NCBI GenBank assembly: GCA_965279735.1
Contig: OZ257260.1
Span: 3,038,001 to 3,102,000, forward strand
Length of the DNA stretch: 64,000 bases
Source of the DNA: CAIUGU01 sp965279735
Lineage (GTDB): Bacteria > Pseudomonadota > Gammaproteobacteria > Steroidobacterales > Steroidobacteraceae
Direction of reading: 5' to 3'
A program made the position numbers and the translations under genes. Within the stretch, counting starts at the first letter, position 1, and each line of letters opens with the position of its first letter. The notes under the pieces are model-generated. The model saw only the letters and a list, made by a program, of their open reading frames with translations, was not told the origin of the DNA and made no database searches. Shown here piece after piece: positions 8,678 to 16,721 of this stretch.

Positions 8678-10528
8678 CTAGAACATCTCCGACGCGCCGG
8701 GCTCGGCGATGACGGTGTCGGTGCGGGAAGCGATGTAGTCGCCGGTGATCATGCCGTCATAGGACTGCCCCGGACCGACCATGGGGTACACACCGGCATC
8801 GGGATCGATCACGACCTCGAGGAAAGCGGGGCCCTGGAATTCAATGAATTCCTTGATGACCCGTGGCACGTCTTCCTTGCGATCGAGACGGACTGCATAA
8901 CGGAACCCGTCCGCCTGCGCCGCCTTGATGAAGTCCTTCTTGTGCAGCGACTTGTCGCTGGCCGACATCCGCCCTTTGTAGAAGAGCTTCTGCCACTGCT
9001 TGACCATGCCATCGCCAAAATTGTTGAGCACGACCACTTTGACCGGCAGATCGTACGTCGTCACCGTTTCCAGTTCGCCGACATTCATGCGGATGCTGGC
9101 ATCGCCATCGATATCGATCACCAACCGCTCGGGATGCGCGAACTTCGCGCCGATGGCAGCCGGCAGGCCGAAACCCATGGTTCCCATGCTGCCGGACGTA
9201 AGCCAGAGTCGCGGGCTCTTGAAGTCGAAATACTGCGCAGCCCACATCTGGTGCTGGCCAACGCCTGTCGAGATGATGGCTTCGCCACCTGTCAGCCGGT
9301 TGATCTCTTCGATGACGTAGTACGGCTGGATGAGCGGACTCGCATGGTCGTAGTTCATCGGATACGCAGCCTTGAGGTCTGCGCAGTGCTTGTGCCAGGC
9401 AGACCAGTCGCGCGCGAAGCGGGTCCGGCGGCCATGCGCGGTCAGGGCCTGCAGCGCCTCTGGCAACAGGCCGACGTGGTGCCACTGGACGTTCTTGACC
9501 TTGTTGATCTCGGAAACGTCGATGTCGATCTGCGCGATGTTCTTCGCGCGCTTGGCAAACTTTGGCGGATTGCCGGCCACCCGATCATCGAACCGCGCAC
9601 CGAGCGTGATCAGGAAATCGCAATCGTCCACCGCGTAATTGGCAAACGCCGTGCCGTGCATGCCCAGCATCCGCATCGACAACGGTTGCGTCGTGTCGAC
9701 AACCCCGAGACCCATCAGAGTCGTCACGATCGGGATTTTGAATTCCTGTGCAAACTCCCTGAGAGCCTTGGTCGCACCGCCATTGATGACGCCGCCACCG
9801 GCGTAGATCAACGGCCGCGACGATTCCGACAGCATCTCGAAGAAACGGGACACTTGGGGTTCGGTCAGCACACTGCGCGCAAGGCGATTCATGCGTTGCC
9901 GATAGCCCGCCATGGGCAGGCGGCCGGAACCATGGAATACGCCTTGCCAGTTCTGGACGTCCTTCGGCACGTCGATGACCACGGGGCCCGGACGGCCGGT
10001 CCGCGCAATCTCGAAGGCGGTACGAATGGTGGCCTCGAGCTTCAGCGGATCCGTGACCAGGAAAACATGCTTGGCCACCGCACCCATGATCGCGGCGACT
10101 GGGGCTTCCTGGAAGGCATCGCTGCCAATGGCGGCGGTGGCCACCTGGCCGCAGATCACTACGATGGGAATGGAATCCGCCATGCAGTCGCGGACGGGCG
10201 TGACGGTATTGGTCGCCCCCGGTCCTGACGTCACGACGCAGACACCCACCTTGCCGCTCGCGCGGGCATAGCCGGCGGCCATGAAGCCGGCGGCCTGTTC
10301 GTTGGCGGGGACGACAAGGGGCATGCGCTGCTTGCCGCCCTGGGATTGCGTCTGGTTGTAGACGAAGATGGCGTCGTAGGTCGGCAGGATGGCGCCGCCG
10401 CTGTAGCCGAAAACCGCTCCGACGCCCTCATCCGCCAGGACCTGAACGATGATCCCGGCACCCGTAAGGGTCTGACCCGCCAAGGGATGGGCGGTCGCGT
10501 CGAGCGTGGCGTAACTCTCTTTCACCAT
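8678..10528 (-). CDS. ilvB: Acetolactate synthase large (catalytic) subunit
   Basis: ThDP enzyme condensing pyruvate with pyruvate or 2-oxobutanoate, the first common step of valine/leucine/isoleucine synthesis. Starting at MVKESYATLD it is 616 aa; in-frame starts up to 21 codons upstream exist. Visible: the N-terminal Pyr domain with FGYSGGAILP, where ordinary enzymes read FGYPGGA; the central domain; and the C-terminal ThDP site DGDASIRMN...VVLNN. The Ser in place of Pro in the FGYPGG loop is a noticeable substitution but may be natural variation. ilvN, the regulatory subunit, is on the opposite strand 168 bp away, so the pair shares a divergent promoter region rather than the usual ilvIH/ilvBN operon. 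Confidence 0.9.
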   Translation of the reverse strand: MVKESYATLDATAHPLAGQTLTGAGIIVQVLADEGVGAVFGYSGGAILPTYDAIFVYNQTQSQGGKQRMPLVVPANEQAAGFMAAGYARASGKVGVCVVTSGPGATNTVTPVRDCMADSIPIVVICGQVATAAIGSDAFQEAPVAAIMGAVAKHVFLVTDPLKLEATIRTAFEIARTGRPGPVVIDVPKDVQNWQGVFHGSGRLPMAGYRQRMNRLARSVLTEPQVSRFFEMLSESSRPLIYAGGGVINGGATKALREFAQEFKIPIVTTLMGLGVVDTTQPLSMRMLGMHGTAFANYAVDDCDFLITLGARFDDRVAGNPPKFAKRAKNIAQIDIDVSEINKVKNVQWHHVGLLPEALQALTAHGRRTRFARDWSAWHKHCADLKAAYPMNYDHASPLIQPYYVIEEINRLTGGEAIISTGVGQHQMWAAQYFDFKSPRLWLTSGSMGTMGFGLPAAIGAKFAHPERLVIDIDGDASIRMNVGELETVTTYDLPVKVVVLNNFGDGMVKQWQKLFYKGRMSASDKSLHKKDFIKAAQADGFRYAVRLDRKEDVPRVIKEFIEFQGPAFLEVVIDPDAGVYPMVGPGQSYDGMITGDYIASRTDTVIAEPGASEMF

Positions 10529-10696
10529 GGATACCGTACGTTTAATCGCTGGCAATGCGCTTGTGTGCATTGCAAAGTAGCCTAGCAGCAACGCTCCCTC
10601 TCAGTCTATTCTGCCCGGCCGTGCGGCAGGCGGAGACCGGACAGGACCGGCAGCCTGACCTGCCTGCGCCAGACCCTTTGCATAAGGACCGTTTCG

Positions 10697-11203
10697 ATGA
10701 CGACCCGCAAGCGCCACATCATCTCCATCCTCCTGCAGAACGAAGTCGGCGCCCTGACCCGCGTCGCCGGCCTGTTCTCGACCCGCGGCTACAACATCGA
10801 ATCGCTCAACGTCGCCCCGACGGACGATCCCACGGTCTCGCGCCTGACGCTGGTGACCACCGGCACCGATGCGGTCGTGAGCCAGATCGTCAATCAGTCA
10901 CTGAAACTGGTGGATGTCGTCAACGTCGATGACGTGACCCGCGACCAGCATGTGGAGCGCGAGCTGCTGCTGCTGAAGCTCCGGCTGGGCAACAGCCAGG
11001 TGGGGGCGGTGCGTGCGGCGATCGAACGCGCCGGAGGACGCATCCTGTCGGATGACGTGGAAAGTTTCCTGATCGAACTCACCGACAGCGAATCGCAGAT
11101 CAGCCGCTTCATTGCGCACATGGCGCAGTTCGGCGAAGTACTGGAAGTGGTACGCAGCGGAGCACTGGCAGTCCTGCGCGGGACGCAGACCCTGCACGAT
11201 TGA
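10697..11203 (+). CDS. ilvN: Acetolactate synthase small (regulatory) subunit
   Basis: 168 aa, the usual length for IlvH/IlvN. An N-terminal ACT domain carries the diagnostic RHIISILLQNEVGALTRVAG and FSTRGYNIESLNVAPT, followed by the C-terminal domain (RELLLLKLR onward). It binds the large subunit, activates it and confers valine feedback inhibition. AAGGA lies about 8 bases before the ATG. It is transcribed away from ilvB, so stoichiometry must be set from two promoters. Its stop is only 4 bp from the stop of the convergent D15-like gene. Confidence 0.95.
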   Translation: MTTRKRHIISILLQNEVGALTRVAGLFSTRGYNIESLNVAPTDDPTVSRLTLVTTGTDAVVSQIVNQSLKLVDVVNVDDVTRDQHVERELLLLKLRLGNSQVGAVRAAIERAGGRILSDDVESFLIELTDSESQISRFIAHMAQFGEVLEVVRSGALAVLRGTQTLHD

Positions 11204-11207
11204 AAAA

Positions 11208-13022
11208 CTAGAAGCTGCGTTTGGTTTCGACGAGAAACTGCACGTCGTCGATGGAGTCGTCGCCATCGAAGGGAAAGGCCACGTCGAAGTGAATGACGTT
11301 GCCGAAAGAGGAGCGGCTGGACCCCAGTCGCAAGCCAAAGCCCGCATCCTTGAGCACACCATCGCTTACGCCGCCTGCATTCCCCGGGCCCCAGGTGCGG
11401 CCCATGTCGAAGAACACGGCGCCGCCGACGTGAAAGAGCCGGAACAGGTAGTAGTCCGTGTAGACGCGGTGTTCGAGCGTGAGCAGCGCGAGCGACTCGC
11501 CATCCTGATAACGCAACGGATAGCCCCGCAGCGTGGTATCGCTGCCGCTGAACAATTGTTCCCTTGCACTCGGGTTGGCCGGTGACCCTGTCGTCAAGCC
11601 TGCGTCATCGCCGCCCAGCAGCAGCTGGCGCTCGGCATCGAGGTTGCGCGTCGTAGTCCCCGTGAGGGAGGCGAAGAAGAGCTGCCGGTCCGTCGCACGC
11701 CAGTAATACTGTGCATCGAGACTGGCAGTCGCATTTTCGAGATTGCCGCCTTCGACCCGCCCATTCGCATCGGCGGCCAGCAGCACCGTGTGACGCCGGT
11801 TGTCGAATTCAAAGCTGCGACCTGCCGAGAGCGCAACGATGACAGCATCCCGGCTGGCACCCCAATCCGGCGAAGACCAGCCGAGCATCGCGCGCAGGAA
11901 AGTACCGGTATAGACGTCCTCGGTACGGGCAATCTGGTTTTCGTTGCGCCGTTCTTCATAGCTGTCCTGCAAAAGCTCGACGCCTACGAGCGGATAAGCG
12001 AGCGTGCGGTCTTCCGGCAACACGCTGGCGGGCAGCTCGCCGAGTGAGGGCATGAAACGGTCGCGCTCATACGAGAACCCGTACGTCCAGCGTCGCACCC
12101 AGCCGGACTTGAGGCCCTTCGAGAAACCGATATGCATCCCGTACTGTTCCTCCTCGTGCCGGAACTCATCGACTGGCTCACCAAGGTTGTAGCGCTTGTC
12201 GGTCCGCAGCCAATCGACGGCACCAACGCCCGCGGCCCTCGCACTGTCGAAAGAATAGAAAGGACGGTCGAGTTCGAAATCCTTTTCCTTGCCATCGCTG
12301 TTTGATGAATAGCCGAGGCGCAGGCGATTGCGGCTGCCAAGCAACAGGGGATCGAAGTACCCGAAACTGTTCGAGTCTCGATCGACGTCCGACTCGTGCT
12401 CAATGCGAACCTCCTTGCCCCAGCCAAGCAGGTTCGACTCTTCGATCTTGAAACTGAAGGCATTCTCGCCGCCCGCGCGATCGAAGCTGAGACCGGGATT
12501 CAGCGTCCACACATCCTGGGTGCGGACTTCGAGGTCCACGATTCCCTCGGCATAGCGCACCGGGGTAACACTCGCTTCGTACAGATAGCTTTCGTTCCGC
12601 AGCAACCGCGCCGTTTCGCGCGCCAGTCGCGGGGAATACAGATCGCCTTCCTTGAAGAGCAGCTGCTGCCGGATCACCGATGGCCGCGTTGGAATGCGCA
12701 GGCGATTCGCAAGCCGGAAAAGCGCCTTGTTGTCGGCTGGATCGTCGGTATCGAACACATTGACCACCACGATATGGAGGTCACCGATGACGGCGCCGGC
12801 CGCCTCCAGCTCGCGTGGAGAAGGAAGGGGCGCGCTCGGCGGGGCCGCGGCTACTGTTGATCCGGTGGACTGGGCGGATTCCGCGGCCAGCACGCCATGC
12901 TCCCCGGCCAGACAAAGAAGCGCGACGCCGATGACCCGATATCGCGGACGGCCTGATTCAGGAATCTGGTTTGCAGGCGTGGGCTGGGGCCGATGGCTCA
13001 AGGGATCAAGACCACTGCGCAC
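11208..13022 (-). CDS. D15/BamA-type outer-membrane barrel protein with one POTRA-like region
   Basis: 604 aa from a GTG; the first ~25 residues look unlike a signal peptide and the true start may be a little downstream, before RVIGVALLCLAGEHGVLAAES. After the signal there is a Pro/Ala linker and a POTRA-like segment (about 80-170, containing FKEGDLYSPRLARETARLLR and VTPVRYAEGIVDLEVRT). From about 175 to the end come alternating amphipathic strands typical of a 16-strand Omp85-type barrel, ending in Phe as BAM substrates do. The central SGSDTTLRGYPLRYQDG matches the conserved RGY motif of the Omp85 family. It is too short for BamA (five POTRAs) and TamA (three), so a specialised export role is unknown. 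Confidence 0.8.
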   Translation of the reverse strand: MRSGLDPLSHRPQPTPANQIPESGRPRYRVIGVALLCLAGEHGVLAAESAQSTGSTVAAAPPSAPLPSPRELEAAGAVIGDLHIVVVNVFDTDDPADNKALFRLANRLRIPTRPSVIRQQLLFKEGDLYSPRLARETARLLRNESYLYEASVTPVRYAEGIVDLEVRTQDVWTLNPGLSFDRAGGENAFSFKIEESNLLGWGKEVRIEHESDVDRDSNSFGYFDPLLLGSRNRLRLGYSSNSDGKEKDFELDRPFYSFDSARAAGVGAVDWLRTDKRYNLGEPVDEFRHEEEQYGMHIGFSKGLKSGWVRRWTYGFSYERDRFMPSLGELPASVLPEDRTLAYPLVGVELLQDSYEERRNENQIARTEDVYTGTFLRAMLGWSSPDWGASRDAVIVALSAGRSFEFDNRRHTVLLAADANGRVEGGNLENATASLDAQYYWRATDRQLFFASLTGTTTRNLDAERQLLLGGDDAGLTTGSPANPSAREQLFSGSDTTLRGYPLRYQDGESLALLTLEHRVYTDYYLFRLFHVGGAVFFDMGRTWGPGNAGGVSDGVLKDAGFGLRLGSSRSSFGNVIHFDVAFPFDGDDSIDDVQFLVETKRSF

Positions 13023-13385
13023 AGCAACCGCGCCTCACCCGGGATGGCGGCCTGGCGCAGATGAAGCAAATGGTTGCTTCCTTGCGCGTGCATGCGGACT
13101 GCGTTTGTCATGAACATCGTGATCCCGCGTTGCCGGACACCTGCATCATGCAAGTATCACATCGGGGGTCGAGTCTAGCGGAGTGACAAAAGCGCAACCA
13201 TGCCGCAATTCTGCATTGCAGACGGATTTGTAAACTTGCCCGTGTAAATTCGCGCCTTTGCCGTTTCGCGTGCCGGCTATGGACGCCTGAGCAGTGTCCG
13301 AACGTCCCTGAGGATCACCCGCCCCGGATTTGCAGATCCGGGCGGGCCCTTCCCCGGGAGTATCAACGCAGCAACGACTGCCGCG
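13023..13385. other. Intergenic region between the D15-like gene and the PII gene
   Basis: 363 bp without a plausible gene on either strand. It should hold the promoter of the D15-like gene (minus strand) at its left and the end of the PII transcript at its right. The only structure I can point to is the GC-rich hairpin at 13318-13346, listed separately. Confidence 0.5.
13318..13346 (-). terminator. GC-rich hairpin after the PII gene, possible terminator
   Basis: CCCGCCCCGGAT, a short loop TTGCAG, then ATCCGGGCGGG: an 11-bp stem with one bulged C. It starts about 40 bases past the PII stop codon on the minus strand. No run of T follows, so termination would have to be structure-driven or Rho-assisted; alternatively it is a 3'-end-protecting hairpin. 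Confidence 0.45.
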
Positions 13386-13724
13386 TTACAACGCCTGATC
13401 GTCCGCTTCGCCGGTCCGGATGCGCAGGACGCGCTCAAGATCGGTGATGAAGATTTTCCCGTCGCCTACCTTGCCTGTCTTCGCCGCTGCGATGATGGCC
13501 TCGACGACCTGATCGACCAGCGCATCCTTGACCGCTACTTCTATGCGCGTCTTGGGGACGAAGTCGACCACGTATTCGGCTCCGCGATAGAGCTCGGTAT
13601 GACCGCGCTGGCGGCCGAAACCTTTTACTTCCGTTACCGTCATGCCCGAGACGCCGATCTCCGACAGAGCGGCACGTACGTCGTCGAGTTTGAAGGGCTT
13701 GATGATTGCACTGATGAGTTTCAT
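13386..13724 (-). CDS. glnB: Nitrogen regulatory protein P-II
   Basis: 112 aa starting at MKLISAIIKPFKLDDV, the standard length. The T-loop shows RGHTELYRGAEYVVDF with Tyr51 in the uridylylation position, and the C-terminal signature KTGKVGDGKIFI is intact. PII senses 2-oxoglutarate and ATP/ADP and controls glutamine synthetase adenylylation (via GlnE), NtrB or AmtB. I cannot separate GlnB from GlnK from sequence alone; no amtB is adjacent. AGGAG lies about 10 bases before the ATG. The upstream open frame continues for 24 codons but that part looks non-coding. It is divergent from the PHA synthase gene across 428 bp. Confidence 0.93.
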   Translation of the reverse strand: MKLISAIIKPFKLDDVRAALSEIGVSGMTVTEVKGFGRQRGHTELYRGAEYVVDFVPKTRIEVAVKDALVDQVVEAIIAAAKTGKVGDGKIFITDLERVLRIRTGEADDQAL

Positions 13725-14152
13725 TCCCCGAGGCTCCTGTCTCGAAACTGCGGGACTGTGGACCGGGGCCGTCTGCCGCGCCCTGCGCCAGAACATTTTC
13801 TGGAGCGGAACACGGGACCAGCCACCGGAGTCGATTATCGTTCATTTGCTGCTGCAGACTTGGCCCTCGCGGTCGGATCGACAACGAAAGTCAGGAATGC
13901 AGCGCGCCGGGTACTTATGCAGTTTTCATGCCGCGGGTTTCACGACGCCGACTCCAATGGCTCAACGACGGGCCTCGGCCACCATCGATCTGATCGCACT
14001 GGATTGGCGCGCCAATAAACACCATTGCGCGAAAGTGGTGCGAAGAACCGGTTGCCCGTGTACAAAGTAATGCAACGAGACTTCAAGAGCGTGGCACCTG
14101 CCTTGAATGCAGTGCACAATCCAACGATCTTCTTCGCCTTCAACGTGAACCC
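13725..14152. other. Long spacer between divergent glnB and phaC
   Basis: 428 bp with no convincing gene on either strand. It must hold the promoters for both flanking genes. The one motif I can name is a sigma-54-like sequence near 14092-14107 pointing at phaC, listed separately. Confidence 0.45.
14092..14107 (+). promoter_or_regulatory. Sigma-54-like -24/-12 element upstream of phaC (imperfect)
   Basis: TGGCAC, five bases, TTGAA. The -24 half is perfect for TGGCAC-N5-TTGCA; the -12 half has GA where GC is expected, which usually weakens sigma-54 binding. It would start transcription about 35 bases before the phaC ATG. Suggestive because a PII gene is the divergent neighbour, but a chance match is possible. 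Confidence 0.22.
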
Positions 14153-15949
14153 ATGACTGAGTCGAACCGGCCCGTCACTCCCGCAAGTTCTGCTTTGCCC
14201 GCATCGGGCCATGCCATTCCCGGCCCCGATCCGACAGCAGAATGGACACGCCAGTATCTGGCTGCGCTCGCACAGGTAACGGGCGGACTGTCACCGGCTC
14301 CCTTCGGTGGCGCTTGGGCCGAATGGTGGACGCAGCTGGCGCAGACGCCTGCGAAACAGGCGGAACTGGCGCAGAGCGCTTTCGAGAAAACACTGCAGGT
14401 GTGGGGCTTCGCTGCACAGGCGGCTGATGGCAAACCGCACGCACCCATCGCCTCGAATCCTGCCGAAGCACAACGCTTCAAGGCGGAAGCGTGGGGCCGC
14501 TGGCCTTTCAACGTCCTCGCCCAGTCCTATCTCACGACCCAGGAATGGTGGAGCCAGGCGGCGGAGGATGTTCCCGGCCTCGATCCGCAGAAGGCAGAAC
14601 TGGCCCGCTTTTCCATCAAGCAGGCAATGGAAGCCGCCTCGCCACAGAATTTCCTCCTGACGAATCCCGAACTGCTGGACCAGACTGCGGAAGAGTGCGG
14701 TGCCAACCTGCAACGCGGGCTCGAACACTGGCTGGAAGACGTCCGGCGGACGGTTGATCCTGAAAACACGGGTGAGGCAGGCGCATACAAAGTTGGCGAG
14801 CAGGTGGCAGTCAGTCCGGGCAAGGTTGTCTTCCGCAACAGCCTGATTGAGCTGATCCAGTACTCGCCCACCACTCCAGACGTCCATGCCGAACCGATCC
14901 TGATCGTGCCGGCATGGATCATGAAGTTCTACATCCTCGATCTGTCGCCTGCGAATTCGCTGGTCCGGTACCTGGTGGAAAAAGGCCATACCGTCTTCAT
15001 GATTTCATGGAAGAACCCGGATGCTGCCGATCGCGAGCTGGCGATGGATGCCTACGTGAAGCTAGGGGTCCAGGATGCGCTCGATGTCGTGTCCGCCGTC
15101 TGCCCTGCGCGAAAAGTCCACACCGTCGGCTACTGCATTGGCGGCACTCTGCTCTCGATCACGGCGGCCCGCCTCGCGAGGCAGGGCGATGATCGTATCG
15201 GCAGCATGACGCTGCTTGCTGCACAAACCGATTTCAGCGAACCGGGAGAGCTGTCGCTCTTCATCAATCCTGATCAGCTGGCAATGCTTGAAGCGAAGAT
15301 GGCGAAATCCGGCACCCTCGACAGTCGCAGCATGTCTGGCGCCTTCGCCCTCCTGCGCTCCCGCGACCTGATCTGGAATCCCGTGATTTCGAACTACCTG
15401 CAAGGCCAGCGGGCGAAGTCGAACGACCTCATGTCGTGGAATGCTGATGGGACACGCATGGCGCACCGCATGCACACCGACTACCTGTACCAGCTTTATC
15501 TCAACAACGACCTGGCGAGCGGACGCTACAGCTCGGGAGGCGAAATCGTCGACCTGGGAGCCATCCAGACACCGATGTTCGTTGTCGGGACGGAAACCGA
15601 TCACGTCGCACCGTGGAAGTCCGTCTACAAGGTTCGTTCACTCACGAACTCGACCGACTATTCCTTCCTGCTGACGAGCGGCGGTCACAACGCAGGCATC
15701 ATCAGCGGCCCCGTGCATCCGAAGCGTACACACCGTCTCTATCGTTTCGGCGCCGATGAAACCGGACTCTCGCCAGAGGACTACCTGGCACGGACGGAAA
15801 AGAAGCCGGGTTCCTGGTGGCCTGTCTGGGAACAGTGGCTCGTCACCCATTCCACACCAGAACGCGTGGCGCCTCCTGCGATGGGTGCGCCTGCCGATGG
15901 CTTCGGCGTAGTGTCGGACGCGCCGGGTACATACGTCCTGCAGCGTTGA
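14153..15949 (+). CDS. phaC: Class I poly(3-hydroxyalkanoate) synthase
   Basis: 598 aa, right for class I PhaC (about 590). It polymerises 3-hydroxyacyl-CoA into PHA at the granule surface. The N-terminal domain carries FNVLAQSYLTTQEWW and an ARFSIKQAMEAASPQNFLLTNPE-like block typical of PhaC. The C-terminal alpha/beta-hydrolase part has the modified lipase box GYCIGG with catalytic Cys328, the Asp of VGTETDHVAPW and the His of SGGHNAGI. No phaA, phaB or phasin gene is adjacent; a thiolase is 26 kb away. A methyltransferase gene follows after 3 bases. No clear Shine-Dalgarno is seen. Confidence 0.95.
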   Translation: MTESNRPVTPASSALPASGHAIPGPDPTAEWTRQYLAALAQVTGGLSPAPFGGAWAEWWTQLAQTPAKQAELAQSAFEKTLQVWGFAAQAADGKPHAPIASNPAEAQRFKAEAWGRWPFNVLAQSYLTTQEWWSQAAEDVPGLDPQKAELARFSIKQAMEAASPQNFLLTNPELLDQTAEECGANLQRGLEHWLEDVRRTVDPENTGEAGAYKVGEQVAVSPGKVVFRNSLIELIQYSPTTPDVHAEPILIVPAWIMKFYILDLSPANSLVRYLVEKGHTVFMISWKNPDAADRELAMDAYVKLGVQDALDVVSAVCPARKVHTVGYCIGGTLLSITAARLARQGDDRIGSMTLLAAQTDFSEPGELSLFINPDQLAMLEAKMAKSGTLDSRSMSGAFALLRSRDLIWNPVISNYLQGQRAKSNDLMSWNADGTRMAHRMHTDYLYQLYLNNDLASGRYSSGGEIVDLGAIQTPMFVVGTETDHVAPWKSVYKVRSLTNSTDYSFLLTSGGHNAGIISGPVHPKRTHRLYRFGADETGLSPEDYLARTEKKPGSWWPVWEQWLVTHSTPERVAPPAMGAPADGFGVVSDAPGTYVLQR

Positions 15950-15952
15950 ACG

Positions 15953-16582
15953 ATGTTCTCGAGGCTCGCGAGGGAGCTGCATCGTTTCAAGGTCCGGCGA
16001 CGATCGCTGGCTGCGGTCAGGGTCAAGAATCCTGATTTCGGAGACCTGGAGAAGTTCTGCGCCGACTACGCTGCGCGTACCCGGACCGCGGCAACGACGC
16101 AGTCGCTGGATCTCGGTTGCGGCACGACACCACGCAATCCATTCAACGCCGACACGCTGTTCGGCGTCGATATCCGCGAAGATCTCTCACACAACGTGAA
16201 ACCTGCCGATCTCGCGATCGAGCCGATTCCCTTCGCTGACAGCTCGTTCGATTACATCACCGCCTTCGATTTCCTGGAGCATGTTCCGCGAGTGCTCTAT
16301 GCCCCTGCGCACAGGTTTCCCTTCGTCGTGCTGATGAACGAAATCCATCGAACGCTGAAACCGGGAGGCGTGCTGCTCTCTCACACGCCGGCGTATCCCT
16401 ATACCGTTGCATTCCAGGATCCCACGCACGTCAACATCATCGCCGAAGACACGTTTCCCTGTTACTTCGACGATCGGAAGACATGGGCGCGTCCCTACGG
16501 CTTCGTCGGCGCGTTTGAAATGGTGCGCCAGGGCTGGAACACGCCGCATCTGATTTCCGTACTGAGGAAAGCCGCTTCCTGA
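15953..16582 (+). CDS. Class I SAM-dependent methyltransferase
   Basis: 209 aa, starting 3 bases after the phaC stop, so cotranscribed. Rossmann-type methyltransferase motifs: motif I LDLGCGTTP near residue 53, acidic motif II FGVDIRED, FADSSFDYITAFDFLEHV (motif IV region) and LKPGGVLLSHTPAYP (post-motif). The GCGTTPRNPF form with proline- and asparagine-rich surroundings resembles small methyltransferases in polysaccharide or lipid pathways, but the substrate cannot be deduced. The basic N-terminus (HRFKVRRRSLAAVRVK) may bind a polyanion. A link to PHA metabolism is inferred only from position. Confidence 0.8.
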   Translation: MFSRLARELHRFKVRRRSLAAVRVKNPDFGDLEKFCADYAARTRTAATTQSLDLGCGTTPRNPFNADTLFGVDIREDLSHNVKPADLAIEPIPFADSSFDYITAFDFLEHVPRVLYAPAHRFPFVVLMNEIHRTLKPGGVLLSHTPAYPYTVAFQDPTHVNIIAEDTFPCYFDDRKTWARPYGFVGAFEMVRQGWNTPHLISVLRKAAS

Positions 16583-16721
16583 GGATGCTCAACCGGCAAT
16601 TACAGGGAATCTCCGGATCTCCGACCGATAGTGTGATTCGTCTCCCTGTCTCGCCTGCTTTTTCTTGTGGCTTCGTTCGTCGTATGCGAGAAAGCAGCGT
16701 TCTTCCGGACGAGGCGCTCTG

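Noticed and set aside
8471..10228. Long plus-strand open frame (585 codons) antisense to ilvB
   Set aside because: Rich in Arg/His/Asp as expected of an antisense frame and without domain motifs; ilvB explains the region.
13318..13346. tRNA-like or riboswitch structure before the D15-like gene
   Set aside because: Only a single GC-rich stem is present; no additional helices, so a terminator-type hairpin is the simplest reading.
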